Of a DNA stretch of 64,000 nt, positions 43,101-52,734 are shown one piece after another. This DNA is from Ilex aquifolium (Eukaryota; Streptophyta; Magnoliopsida; Aquifoliales; Aquifoliaceae), in contig OX637409.1 in assembly GCA_951799425.1 (NCBI GenBank), positions 13,426,960 to 13,490,959 on the forward strand, written 5' to 3'. Every line of letters starts with the position of its first letter. Position 1 is the stretch's first letter. The position numbers were made by a program, and so were the translations under genes. Under the pieces are notes generated by a model that worked only from the letters and a program-made list of their open reading frames with translations, was not told the origin of the DNA and did no database searches.

Positions 43101-45706
43101 TCCATGGTCATGTTCCCGAATGCCAATTTCATCAGACCATTCCTACAATTTATCACTGCATTAGATGTAGCAAGGAAAGGTCGCCCAAGTATCACGGGGA
43201 TTTGGGAACTAAGATTAGCAACAGGATGAGTATCTAAGACAATAAAATCAACTGAAAAATAAAACTTATCAACTTGAACCAAAACATCTTCCACTACTCC
43301 CCTTGGTGTGCGGATGCTACGATCCGCAAGTTGAAGTGTGATTGAAGTAGGTTTCAACTCCTCAAGCTTGAGTTGCTGATACACGGAGTAGGGAAGAAGA
43401 TTAACACTTGCTCCCAGATCAAGCAATGCTTGTTCGACCCGGCAATTTCCGATAGTGATGGCAATTATTGGACAACCGGGATCTTTGAACTTGAGAGGAG
43501 TGTTGGTCCTCAGAATGGAGCTCACTTGTTCTGTCAAGAATGCCTTCTTCCGGACATTTAGCCTCCGCTTTACCGTGCATAGATCTTTCAAAATTTTGGC
43601 ACATGACGGTATTTGCTTGATGGCATCGAGGAGCGGGATATTGATTTTTACCTGCTTAAACATGTCTAAAATATCAGAATAATTAGCCACCTTGACAGGT
43701 GACTTCAAACGATGGGGAAAGGGGGCAGGCATAGGAGGAAAACACAAGCTATCATCAATCACATGTTCATTTTCAATTTGCTCATTTTCTTTGTCTTTAC
43801 TCACTTCACCTTTTTCGGCCACACGTTCCTTGGCCTCACCCTCAATGGACTCTTCTATTGGCAATTGTGCCTTGGGTGGAACCTTTGGCACTATGGTCTT
43901 ATCAATTTGTTTGCCACTACGAAGAGTGGTGACCGCCTTGAGGTGCTCACAATTCTCTTGGGTGGGCTCAACTGATTCAACCACATTTTGGCCCTTGGGA
44001 TTTTGTTGTGGTTGAGAGGGGAATTTCCCCTTCTCTTGTTGAGACAAGCCTATGTGATTTGTGATCTTTGTGAGTTGAGCCGAAATGTCCTTATTGAAGG
44101 TGGTTTGGCTTTGAATGAAGGCATGGACCACATCTTCTAGACTCCTTTTATGAGGTGGTTGGTAGCTGGAAGAACTAGATGGGCCTTGTTGGGAAAAATT
44201 CTGTGGGGGAGGATTGGATTGGTACCCTTGTGGATTGGACCGTGGGTATTGGGAGCTAGAAGCTTGCCCCTGACCTTGATATTGGGATTGGTACTGACCT
44301 TGCTTGGGAGGTGCAGGAGATGTGTATGTATTTGAACCATAGGGGATGGGGTTCTCATTCCTCCAACTGAAATTAGGGTGATCACGATACCCCGAATTGT
44401 AAGTGTTGGAATTTGAAGAAAATGATTGCCTTGGTTGGTTGAAGGCATTGACTTGTTCATGGTATGCTTCTTTAAGTGCCGGAATGCTCGGACACTCCGA
44501 TGTGGAATGCTCGACACCACCACAAATAGAACAAGCCTCCTCGGTTCTTGACACATGAGACACCTCTCGTCTCCTTTCCACCTCAAGGCTATCTACTTTC
44601 CTAGACAATTTGGAAATTTGTGAAAGTAGGTCCTCCCGGTCTTTCAAGTCATATATCCCTCCCCTTTGAGATTGACCACTTACTGGCAATGTCCTAGGTA
44701 CATCACTTGGATCCCTAACATCCCAAGATTGTGCATTTTCAGCCAAGGTGCCAAAGTAGTCGAGGGCCTCGTCAGGGTCTTTGTTCAAGAATTCACCATT
44801 GCACATCATGTCAATGAATTGTCTATGGTTTGGTGAGATTCCTTCGTAGAAGAAACTCACCAATTGCCACGATTTAAAACCATGATGTGGTATGGATTGA
44901 ATCAACTCTTTGTAGCGATCCCAACACTGATAGAATTGTTCATTGGGTTTTTCAGAAAGGTTTTGAATGTCTTTTTTCAAAGAAGTGGTTCGATGAACCG
45001 GAAAAAACTTTTTTAAAAAGAATGAAACTATATGGTCCCAAGATAGCATGGTCCGAGGCCCCATGGAATCAAACCAAATCTTTGCCTTACCCTCCAACGA
45101 AAAAGAGAACAATTTCATCCTTGTTATCTCTTCCATGTTGTAATTTGGGATAAAGGTTGCAACCATTTCCTCATAAGACTTTGGATGACTATAAGGGTTT
45201 TCCTTCTCGACCCCATGAAATTTAGGGAGTAGTTGCAACATCCATGGTTTGATTACAAAGAGATGAGCTTGGACAGGAAGAACAAAGCATGATGGTGTGG
45301 CGCTACGGGTTGGTTGAAGGAACTCCAGCATTATCCTTGGTGGAGGGTCAAGTTGGATGTTCGCTTCATTCCTAGGTGGGGGAAATTGCACTCGTGGGTT
45401 GGGCATCCTAGGTGGTTGCAATCCCCCACCCCTCTGCATATTCGGGTTAGCATCCTCATTATCAAAAGCATCGGGAGGGGGATATTGCATTCTTGGGTTA
45501 GGCATCCTAGGTTCGGGCAATCCCCCACCCCTTTGAGCATTTGGATTTGCACCGACATTGTCAAAGTTTCCACCCCCTTGCATGTTTGGGTTGACATCCA
45601 CATTTTCAAAATTGTCACCCGCATCCTCGAGTGGGTCTTGGTCTATGTTCATGTTGGGGCCTAAGGGTTGTCTAACTAATCGGTGATAGTCGTCCCTTCC
45701 CCACAT
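40106..45706 (-). CDS. gag-pol: gag-pol polyprotein of element D, single open frame
   Basis: ATG at 45706 ([10 protein letters not shown]); the frame is also open 18 codons upstream to a GTG at 45760. Residues counted from that GTG: gag domain about 180-320; zinc knuckle C410, C413, H418, C423; protease DLGA 781-784; reverse transcriptase about 1060-1240 with FMDD at 1220-1223; RNase H D1369, E1410, D1435; integrase H1577, H1584, C1615, C1618 and catalytic D1647, D1706, E1742 (DD35E). All are intact. The frame ends at TAG 40106-40108 in place of the TGG of the sister copies; the old stop is TAG 39923-39925, so only the last 61 codons after the integrase core are lost. The gag N-terminus has three tandem NPN-GGG-PPP units where A has one. 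No frameshift separates gag and pol. Confidence 0.95.
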   Translation of the reverse strand: MWGRDDYHRLVRQPLGPNMNIDQDPLEDAGDNFENVDVNPNMQGGGNFDNVGANPNAQRGGGLPEPRMPNPRMQYPPPDAFDNEDANPNMQRGGGLQPPRMPNPRVQFPPPRNEANIQLDPPPRIMLEFLQPTRSATPSCFVLPVQAHLFVIKPWMLQLLPKFHGVEKENPYSHPKSYEEMVATFIPNYNMEEITRMKLFSFSLEGKAKIWFDSMGPRTMLSWDHIVSFFLKKFFPVHRTTSLKKDIQNLSEKPNEQFYQCWDRYKELIQSIPHHGFKSWQLVSFFYEGISPNHRQFIDMMCNGEFLNKDPDEALDYFGTLAENAQSWDVRDPSDVPRTLPVSGQSQRGGIYDLKDREDLLSQISKLSRKVDSLEVERRREVSHVSRTEEACSICGGVEHSTSECPSIPALKEAYHEQVNAFNQPRQSFSSNSNTYNSGYRDHPNFSWRNENPIPYGSNTYTSPAPPKQGQYQSQYQGQGQASSSQYPRSNPQGYQSNPPPQNFSQQGPSSSSSYQPPHKRSLEDVVHAFIQSQTTFNKDISAQLTKITNHIGLSQQEKGKFPSQPQQNPKGQNVVESVEPTQENCEHLKAVTTLRSGKQIDKTIVPKVPPKAQLPIEESIEGEAKERVAEKGEVSKDKENEQIENEHVIDDSLCFPPMPAPFPHRLKSPVKVANYSDILDMFKQVKINIPLLDAIKQIPSCAKILKDLCTVKRRLNVRKKAFLTEQVSSILRTNTPLKFKDPGCPIIAITIGNCRVEQALLDLGASVNLLPYSVYQQLKLEELKPTSITLQLADRSIRTPRGVVEDVLVQVDKFYFSVDFIVLDTHPVANLSSQIPVILGRPFLATSNAVINCRNGLMKLAFGNMTMELNVFNLARQPGDDEEANEVNRINTLIEEHLELEGMLKLKEEELVELEKLDDQEKEEELKGMERWIPTFEELPKQEKKIFPSDKRNPKLELKPLPAHLKYAYLGNDEAFPVVISSTLTMEQEENLLGILRKHKGAIGWTIADIKGISPIICTHRIYLEEDAKTSRQPQRRLNPSMKEVVKDEVLKLLDVGIIFPIADSKWVSPTQVVPKKSGVTVIENEENELIPTRVIIGWRVCIDYRKLNACTRKDHFPMPFLDQVLERVAGHLFYCFLDGYSGYNQIKIALEDQEKTTFTCPYGTFAYRRMPFGLCNAPGTFQRCMMGIFSDMVEKILEVFMDDFSVFGDSFDGCLDNLERVLERCEEKDLVLNWEKCHFMVTEGIVLGHIVSARGIEVDKSKVEAISNLPTPTTIKGIRSFLGHAGFYRRFIQNFSALARPLTNLLSKEIPFEWSDECEASFKKLKSMLVTPPIMRPPNWDLPFELMCDASDYAVGAVLGQRKDNRPHVIHYASKTLNEAQMNYTTTEKELLAVVFALDKFRSYIIGSPIVVFTDHSALKYLLSKQDAKPRLIRWILLLQEFDLTIKDKKGVGNVVADHLSRLVVQETNEHIPIPESFPDEHLLSIHSVCPWYADICNYLTIGQIPPQWSLEDKTRFMADVKYFYFDNPYLFKYCPYQVMRKYVPENEQRNVLAFCHSQACGGHFSTKKTSAKILQSGFYWPSLIKDCVSYCKACDRCQRLGSVTRRNMMPLSPVLIIEIFDCWGIDFMGPFPMSFGYLYILLAVDYVSKWVEAIPTKTNDHRVVVKFLKENIFSRFGMPRAMISDGGSHFCNRPFASLMFKYGVTHKVSTAYHPQTNGQVELANREIKNILEKMVNPNRKDWSVRLTDALWAYRTAYKTVLGMSPYRLVYGKACHLPVEMEHRAYWAIKTLNFNLRMAGEQRKLELNELEEIRRDAYESSKISKERAKVFHDNSITRKSFRPGQKVLLYNSRLSVFQGKLRSR

Positions 45707-45766
45707 GCAACAAGATATATATCTACAATTGAAATTATACACAAACAAGAATATGTACACGAGACA

Positions 45767-45815
45767 ATGTACCTCAGCCCGTGATGAAGATCACGGGACT
45801 TACCTTCGTTGTTCG
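45767..45815 (-). promoter_or_regulatory. Leader hairpin with splice donor, D
   Basis: Minus strand: inner stem CCCGTGAT/ATCACGGG (45778-45785 with 45790-45797), CTTC loop; outer ACAACG/CATTGT with one mismatch; AAGGTAAGT splice-donor consensus at about 45798-45806. Confidence 0.6.
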
Positions 45816-45845
45816 GAATTCACCTCCTTGGTTTGACAATTGCCT

Positions 45846-45863
45846 TCCCCAGCAACGGCGCCA
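45846..45863 (-). other. tRNA-Asp primer binding site, D
   Basis: Minus strand TGGCGCCGTTGCTGGGGA, one mismatch to the tRNA-Asp complement, three bases after the LTR. Confidence 0.9.
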
Positions 45864-45866
45864 AAA

Positions 45867-47538
45867 TGATTGAGCAAAAACAATCCTATTCCTAACCCCT
45901 TAATTACTATCCCCCAAAGTGTATGTGTGATATATGTTCAAACGGGAAGGGAGGTCAAGCTCCCTTCGGATAGTGTGAAAAGAAAGGGCAATAGGAAAGG
46001 GAAAAAAAATTTAATGGGAATGTGATATGTGAATGCACAAAAATGCTCCCCAATCGCAAGGAGACTTTCGTGGGTCATCTTTTACTTGGAAGTATTCCAA
46101 GGTCGTTTCCACGGGGAAGGAAGTAAACCAATTTGAAAGTGATTTTGGGAAAAGAATGTGTAACAATTCTTGTGGTTGAAGTGGTTTGGTAAATATGTTT
46201 TGGTGGAAATGAAATGAAGAAGCAAGTGTTGGCAATCCCAAGAGGTCCCTCCAATGGGTATACTATCTCAACTCAAATCACTCCTCCGATTGAGCATGAA
46301 TGAACGGTTGATTCGCGGAAAGCCGAGGATAAGGTAGGTGAGTATCTAAGCATAAACCGTGACTAGGCCTACGGATTATCAAAGACTCACCAAATCATCC
46401 ACCTTCAATCCGGTCAAACCGAACCATTGGACTCTAAAGGGAGGGAGTAGAAAGAGTTGAAATGGTATACCCAAAAAGGAGGATTCCCCTTGGTCTTGCC
46501 AAAAAAAGGATTTAGCTACCCATACTTGAAATGAATATGACAATGGAAAGATAATGCATTTTAGGGATATAAAGTTTTGAAGTAACTAAGTGCAAGAAAT
46601 CATGGACTAGAAGTGAATGAAGTGAAAATCCATTTTATATCTATGAACAAGAACAACTTGGAAGCATTAATGGTAGAACTTAAATGGAAGCATTAAACTA
46701 GCAATGGACATAAGGAAAAATGGCATTAATGACATTCAATGAAGATCTAAAGGTTTATACCATTGATTACAAGACAATGCAGTAGCAGAAATGCAAAAAT
46801 CACAACTTTCTCTCTCTAAAATTACTATTCATCATCTTCTCCGCCCAGAGCTTCTCTCACTATCTTTTTCTCTATGCTATCCCAGAATGCCCATCATTGG
46901 AGAGCTTTCCCTCCCAAAAACGTGCCTGGTCAGCTCCTGTAGCTCCCTGAAGTGACCCCCATCAGTAGGGTGCAGTCTATATGACCTGGACAGGGGAGTG
47001 CAGAGTTTGTCTGCACACCCAGCTCCTCCTCTTCTCTCTCTCTAAAATTTAAAGTTATAGCTCTAGAGTGCAGAGGAAAGTGTGGGCCTGACGAACAGTG
47101 TTATGGGCGTGTCAGAGGAGTGTGGGGGCATCTATGGTGGGACCCTCGAAGTAGCTGAGCAGATCTGCAGATTCTGGGCTTGTCAGGCAAATCGTACCGG
47201 TACTGAGTACCGGTACTTCGACTCCAGAAGGTTTGGCGTACCGGTATTGAGTACCGGTACCATATAGTACCGGTACTGAGGACCAGTACTGTTCTGCCTC
47301 CTTGTCTGAATCTTCTGATTCCTTTGCTCCTGAGCTGTCCCCAAGTTCTCTTTTCATCTCCTTTCATCCCCAAGTGGTATGGGAAGGCCTTAACAAACCA
47401 TATTTAGCTCCTTTCAACTGCAAACATAAAATATTGACGTTAAGACTTCAATCATCATAACTCATATCATTTAATCTTCAAAAACAAGTGAACTGAGCTG
47501 ATTAGCACCTTAAAATATACAAAGTTTTGTGCTAATCA
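45867..47538 (-). repeat. 5' LTR of element D
   Basis: Equal in length to 34460-36131 and nearly identical. Its palindrome array (47193-47290) has GAGGACCAGTACTG where the other LTR has GAGTACCGGTACTG. Flanked by GTACT. Confidence 0.95.
47193..47290 (-). promoter_or_regulatory. GTACCGGTAC palindrome array, D 5' LTR
   Basis: Same arrangement as 35787-35884 with a few substitutions, two of them in the last palindrome. Confidence 0.7.
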
Positions 47539-48042
47539 GTACTTTTCGTCATCTCCACTGGTTATGTCAGGTTTCTCAAGGGATGTCGGTTATATATTAA
47601 TTCCTTTTTCAAGTTTGGTCATCTTGTACCTTAAGAATAACAAATATCAGTGTACATTTGATATTTTAAGAATAGAGAAAATACCATTTTTCAAGGATCT
47701 GTGGTTTTAAGTCTAGATTGCTAAGTTATGTGTCAAACCGATCATGTGATTAGTCACTTTAACAAACAGTCTCAAAATCCACATTTGTTCCAACATTTAT
47801 TAACAAATAATAATGTCATGCTAATTCTACACATGCATTTAAAAAGATAAAAGTGATAAACTGAATCATTCATTTCACAAAATATGATCGTTTTAACATA
47901 AACACCAAGGATTCAATTCATCCAACCAAAGAAGTAACAAAAGACACAAAAACTTTTAAACATCCATAACAACCCATAACAGAAGAAACTCATCCATGAA
48001 AAGAAGAAACAAATACTCCACTCAAGAACAGCAATCTCTCTC
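47539..48042 (-). other. Post-ORF3 region of minus-strand B (right of D)
   Basis: Noncoding sequence directly after the B ORF3, homologous to the plus-strand B stretch 51650-52200 (shared landmarks such as CATGATCGGTTTGACAC and GATATTTGTTATT). No gene. Confidence 0.72.
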
Positions 48043-49134
48043 TCACTCTCCTCCAGCTCCACCTCTCATAAGGCGAAGAATCTCATCCTGCTTAGCTTCG
48101 ATGCTAAGCATGATATCTCTAAGTGGGTGCCGGGTGCTGGTGCTAGTGTTGGGTCCTGCCTCCTCCTCTGGCTGCACCTGGGCTCTCTCAACATCTATCT
48201 CTCTCTCCTCCTCCTCATCGAGCTCATCCTGCACCTCGTCGACTCCTCGAGTAGGGGGCTTCTCTTGTCTAGCCGTGGGGGCACCACTATGTCCTTGGCT
48301 CCTTTAGAAGGAAGCCTTCTTCAGTGGCCCCATTGGCTTTTGGATAGTCATCTCAGGCCTCACCCTGATCTTGTGGTTCTTGCACATTTTCGTTACCAAA
48401 GTGCCAAAAGGAAGTGAGCTTCTTTTTACGTCACATCCCTTCTTCATCTCAGTCAAAATTAGGGAGGGGAGATCTATGCTTTGGCCTTTCCCAAGTGGGT
48501 AGAGCAATCGGGCCATATCGGGGAGGATTTCGTTCTTTCGTCCAATTGGGGCAAAGTTCGAAACCGTAATCAAATTTAACATTTTGCACTTATTGGTTAG
48601 CTTGCCTTGTAGAAGAAATCTCCGCCCCACCCAAGAAAAACCAGCCATCCCCGTTAGCTCTGTCCCAACTACATTCATTGCTACGTTCTTCCTCGGGGGA
48701 TAGGCTGGCCTTGGCACCCGAGGCATCTCCTGTCTCAACTCCCGGATATAGTCCTCATGCACATCAATATGGGCTCCCCTCACATACGTTCTAATTGCCC
48801 CATTGATGATCTTGGCGTTGGAGAAAAACTCCTGCACCAAGTCAACCACGGCTTCTCCGCCGTTTCTTATGTATAATATCCACCCCCTTCTCTCAAAATT
48901 CTCCAAAATACCCAACTCAGCAAAATCAACCAATACCACATCACGTTCACATACCACACAATGGTTTTGGTAAAATTTTTCATACCTGTTTGCCTTGAGC
49001 ACAGTGGGGAAGTGGGTTCGATCATATCCCCGCGTAATGGGCCTCCCCTCTCTCTCATCGATGACTTCTTCCACCATATTAGGCTCTTAACTCAGTGGGT
49101 TGCGCCTAGCAGGGAGCTTGACTCTTGGAGGCAT
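48043..49134 (-). pseudogene. Third ORF (ORF3) of minus-strand B element
   Basis: ATG at 49134 (MPPRVKLPARRNP) and stop at 48043, about 363 codons in one frame with two in-frame TAA (49087-49089 and 48304-48306). The main open part gives 257 codons from 49077. Core blocks align with G ORF3: LVQEFFSNAKI, GTELTGMAGFSWVGRRFLL, KCKMLNLITVSNFAPIG, QSIDLPSLILTEM, LPFGTLVTKMCKNHKI. It shares the LPFG..VTKMC motif with the A/D ORF3, suggesting distant homology of all third ORFs here. The tail is acidic (DELDEEEEREIDVE) and ends in a short coiled-coil-like helix (IEAKQDEILRLM). Function unknown; no envelope features. Confidence 0.8.
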
Positions 49135-49344
49135 GGTTTTTCGGGTTTGGGAATGTTAGGGCTTGAAAGACTTGGTTTTCTTATGAGAATGAAGATTTTT
49201 GATGTGGGAGTGGCTTTGGGATGGTTGATTTTAGGTAGAAATGGAGAATGGGTGGTGTTTTGAGGCTTGGTTAGTGAAGGGTCAACCTAGGGTTTAGAGG
49301 TTTTTGAAGGGTTTTGGGGTTTTTGAAATGAAGACAACGAACCA

Positions 49345-49680
49345 AGCTTTTATAGCCTGGTAATTGACGTTCGAACGTTGATGATGTTCGAACGTATGTA
49401 GAAGGATTTCAAAAATATCGTTCAAACGTGAATGATGTTTGAACGTGATGAGCTCCGAGTACTTTTGACTTCTGTCAGAGACCAAAGTACTGTAAGTAGG
49501 TGACGTTCGAACGTGCTATTGGCGTTCGAACGTGTTACTCTCGTTCGAACGTTCTATTGGCGTTCGAACGTGCTAAGCTCCCAGTACTTTTTGTTTCTAT
49601 CAGAAGCTTCATCAAAGACTGAGTACTGCAAGCAGCTGACGTTCGAACATCGCTTGGCATTCGAACGTCAAATCAAAAAT
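49345..49680 (-). promoter_or_regulatory. ORF3 upstream promoter region with TATA box and GTTCGAAC array, minus-strand B
   Basis: A TATA box (minus CTATAAAAGC, about 49348-49355) lies about 210 bases before the ORF3 ATG. Directly upstream are about ten palindromic sites between 49367 and 49671 (for example ACGTTCGAACGT at 49367-49378 and a run of four near 49502-49570). The same motif is the LTR array of family B. CAGTACTTT repeats are interspersed. Confidence 0.72.
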
Positions 49681-49739
49681 CAAAAGTTTTTTTGCATATT
49701 GATATACACAATAAGGGAGGGCTTTATATAGAAGTTTGA

Positions 49740-50000
49740 ACCAAAAATTCATGGCATCTCAAGTTAAGTCCCTACTCACGCTTTAGGTTGGTATTCTTGG
49801 ACATTCTTTACTCGGCACATGTTTTCATTTCAGTCAAAAGAGTTTGTATAAAAAAATTTTTACACTTTTTACAAAAATTCAGACCCTTGGCTCTCATTCC
49901 CAAAACACAATTTTTCACAGTTTTGTTAGAAAGCAGTCTAATTCGAGTCATCCTCTGTCTCCGTGTCATTTGAACCATCAGTGACTCTTCTAATTTTCTG
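49740..50000 (-). other. B spacer upstream of ORF3 promoter
   Basis: Noncoding. Its inverted counterpart is at 50936-51050 in the plus-strand B copy, so the two B pieces form an imperfect inverted pair around a 0.9 kb centre. Confidence 0.6.
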
Positions 50001-50320
50001 TCACACAAACCGGTTAAGCAAAGTACCGGAATAGGATGGCGTGTCAGGATAATCCTTAATCTGCCTATTCACTATCCAGTCTAATCGATCGAGCGCGCGA
50101 CCGGAAATTGGTTCAGAACACTGATTATATCTTTTCTCGTGAAAGACTCTGCCACACTGTTTATAGGCACCAAGTCTTTTGGCACGACGGCGTTTAGCGA
50201 AGGTGCTTCTGCCACACAATGGTTTCGCTTGCTGTTCTCGGATTTCGGCTTTCCTTACCAGTCTTGCTTTTCTTATGATCACAGTATGCACATCAGATGG
50301 AAAAGTGCGTAAAACTCACA
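50001..50320 (-). pseudogene. Small basic cysteine-containing ORF between internal purine tract and ORF3, family B
   Basis: About 100 codons open on the minus strand to 50001, without an ATG at its start. It is rich in arginine and lysine, with CGR, CGRVFHEKRYNQC and a W-containing end (LDRLDWIVNRQIKDYP). The C and H spacing loosely resembles a zinc-binding knuckle. In the next frame an acidic tail (NDTETEDDS) follows, so it may be the frameshifted end of a longer protein. Not seen in A or D. I do not recognise the family; it may be a remnant rather than a gene. Confidence 0.3.
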
Positions 50321-50566
50321 GACTAAACCAAAAAAGTTTAACATCCATACTTTCTAAGCTTTAAGACTCACTATCTGGTTCTTTAACATCTGCCAGTCAC
50401 AAAGACGATTGAAGCTGACTCACAAACATAATCATCAATTTATCCAAAATACGAGGCAAGGTACACAATATGATCCGTAACAGTAACAACAGCAACAAAA
50501 ACAAAAAAAAATTACGGGCACAAAAAACAAAAAAAATTTACGGGCACAAAATATGAACTGTAGTTC

Positions 50567-50600
50567 TCACCCCCAACCTAAACTTAACATTGTCCCCAAT
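50567..50600 (-). other. Internal purine tract with weak hairpin, family B
   Basis: Minus strand ATTG-GGGA-CAAT followed by GTTAAGTTTAGGTTGGGGGTG, the B counterpart of the post-pol signal of A/A'/D. The minus-strand B element ends just beyond it, so its gag-pol is deleted. Confidence 0.55.
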
Positions 50601-50608
50601 ATTTCGAA

Positions 50609-50893
50609 TTGTTTCTCATTCACTCTTTAGCAAGAGGAGAAGGGCATGTATAAGTTATCCGGGAATCATATTTGTGCAATGTTTTTATGCTTAACGCTTA
50701 TTTCTTCTTGTTATTGGATGATTGATTGCATCTAGCAAAGCTAAGGTACTTTGTATAATTGTGGGCTCTTTCTATGACACGGATGACTCTTGCATAGAAA
50801 GACTCATCAGTTCAAGGCAAGTACCCCGGCTAGATCCTCATGACTACCCTTCAATCTTCCCCCTTATTGCATTTCATTTAAAGAATGGAATAT
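50609..50893 (+). mobile_element. Family B LTR fragment (plus strand)
   Basis: Matches 56541-56822 almost exactly (R/U5 part of the B LTR). It is cut on both sides by rearrangement: a B internal piece in the opposite orientation on the left and an inverted filler on the right. Confidence 0.8.
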
Positions 50894-50935
50894 TGTTCTT
50901 GGGTCCTTGTTCAGTTTAGGGCCTGAAATGACATC
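50894..50935 (-). other. Inverted filler copied from the B LTR start
   Basis: Reverse complement of LTR sequence at about 55424-55463, the stretch starting at GATGTCATTTC. It sits between two plus-strand B pieces, as expected of template-switch repair. Confidence 0.7.
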
Positions 50936-51522
50936 AATTTGTTGTAAAAAGTGTAAAAATCTTTTTGTATAAATTCTTTTGATTAAAATGAAAATACGGG
51001 CCGAGTAAGGAATACCCCAAAATACCAACCTGAAGCGTGGGTAGGGGTTCATCTTGAGACGCCTTAGTTTTTTTTTGAATTAAATTTGTGTGTTTTGCCT
51101 TCTTTGATTGTATATAGTGTAGTGGAGAAAAAACTTTAATTTTTGGTTCAACGTTCGAACGCCAGGTAACGTTCGAACGTTGGCTGCTTACAGTACTCAG
51201 CCTCTGATGAAGCTTCTACTGGAACTTAAAAGTACTGGGAGCTCAGTCCGTTCGAACACCAATAGACCGTTCGAACGAGATTAACGTTCGAACGCCAATA
51301 GAACGTTCGAACGAAGAGAACTTACAGTACTTTGGCCTCTGACAGAAACTCAAAAGTACTGGGAGCTCACCACATTCGAACGCCATACCACGTTCGAACG
51401 GTCTGTTTAAAATCCTTCTACCCACGTTTGAACGTCACCAACGTTCGAACGTTACGACTCAAGCTATAAAAGCCTGGCTCGTCTTCTTCATTTCAAAACC
51501 CTCCAACTCAAAAACCGAAAAA
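50936..51522 (+). promoter_or_regulatory. ORF3 upstream promoter region, plus-strand B
   Basis: Mirror of 49345-49870. The GTTCGAAC array runs 51153-51445 with about nine sites; the last is about 20 bases before a TATA box (CTATAAAAGC near 51464). The ORF3 ATG is at 51523, about 55 bases after the TATA box. Confidence 0.72.
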
Positions 51523-51643
51523 ATGCCAAGAGTCAAGCTTCCTGCCAGAAGGAACCCAAACACCCAAGAGCCAAATTTTGTTGAAGAATTGGTGGACGTG
51601 AGAGAAGGAATGCCACCACTCACAAGGAGGAGAGTGAGAGAGA
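51523..51643 (+). pseudogene. ORF3 remnant of plus-strand B (internal deletion)
   Basis: ATG 51523 (MPRVKLPARRNP), matching the start of the minus-strand B ORF3. After about 40 codons it jumps to the 3' end of the gene at a GGAGGAGAGTGAGAGAGAG stretch that also occurs at the end of the other B ORF3 (48035-48056, minus). The whole core is therefore deleted and no product is expected. Confidence 0.7.
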
Positions 51644-52734
51644 GGGATTTCTGTTCTTTTTTTTTTTTTATGTTTGTTTAAAGTGCTTCTTTTTATGAAT
51701 TTCTTCTTTGATAGTTGTAAGTTTTTGTGTGATTGTGAATGAATCGAACCGTTGATATTAAAAGATGATATTTTGAAATGAATGGTTCCATTTATCACTT
51801 TTATTTGTTTTAATGCATTTGAAGATTTAGCATAAAAATTAAAAGGTGATGGAACAAATGTGGATGTTAAGAATGCTTGCTAGAGTAAATATGCACATGA
51901 TCGGTTTGACACCTCCATTTATCAACCGAGACTTAAAATCACATTTCTTGAAAAAAATTGGTATTCTCTCTATACTTAAATTGTCATATATACATCGATA
52001 TTTGTTATTTTAAAGGTACAGGAGGATCTGACTCGAAAATGGAATTGGTATATAACCAATACCCCCTGGAAAACCCGACATACACAGTGGAGATAACAAA
52101 GAACACCAGGGTGAGTTTCGAACCTAACAATGCTTTCGAGAGTCAATCAATGTTTACTCAAGTAAATTTTTTTTCACTCTCAATTTTTGAATGATCTCAT
52201 TAACCTTGCTTTGATTGACGCACTTAAAAGTGATCTATTGACATATCCCACAAGGAACCATCGTATACGACACACACATGTGCACATGCTTGAGAAATGA
52301 TCTTATGCCATCTTTGATATAATATTGAGCCTTAGACCTTTCTTTGACAAAATTTATCCCTCGTTAGCCATGTTTGAGCCATCAATGTATGATTTTTTCT
52401 TTGATAAACCTATATGATTACCAATCCACATGAAAGCATATTTGACATACCTTGGCTATCTAATTTTCTTACATCCTCTTTGTAAGATGATACAGAAAAA
52501 GGAAAAGGAAAAGGAGCATTCGAGATTATCATCCAAGAAGAGTTGATTGGAACAATTGAAACAAAACAGAAGCAAAAAGGCAAGAACTTGCCAAGAAAGT
52601 GAAAAATGAGAAAAATGAAAGAAAGAAATGTCATCTCTCGGCAAAATATCAAGAAGTTAGAAAAAGGTGTGCTACAATACGTAAACAAAAGATAGCTTTT
52701 GAAAATCCCTGACGTCGTTTCGTTAGCCACTGAC
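51644..52734 (+). other. Post-ORF3 noncoding region, plus-strand B
   Basis: Homologous to 47539-48042 and to G 1735-2350. It contains the landmark block at 52290-52490 (GAAATGATCTTATGCCA, then TTTGAGCC, then TCTAATTTTCTTACATCC) and a purine-rich stretch. It ends at the solo LTR target duplication CTGAC (52730-52734). No gene. Confidence 0.72.

Larger units (their letters stand above)
34460..47538 (-). mobile_element. Young Athila-type retrotransposon D (nearly intact, minus strand)
   Basis: LTRs of equal length (1672 bases each; 34460-36131 and 45867-47538) that differ at roughly 20 positions by eye. Perfect target duplication GTACT (34455-34459 and 47539-47543). Primer site, leader, a single gag-pol frame, internal purine tract, palindrome array, ORF3 and 3' purine tract are all present. 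It is the most recent full insertion in the window and could supply most proteins in trans, apart from two nonsense changes (gag-pol 40106-40108, ORF3 37515-37517). Confidence 0.96.

Noticed and set aside
41009-44335. Several plus-strand frames of 60-110 codons
   Set aside because: All are antisense shadows of the intact D gag-pol.
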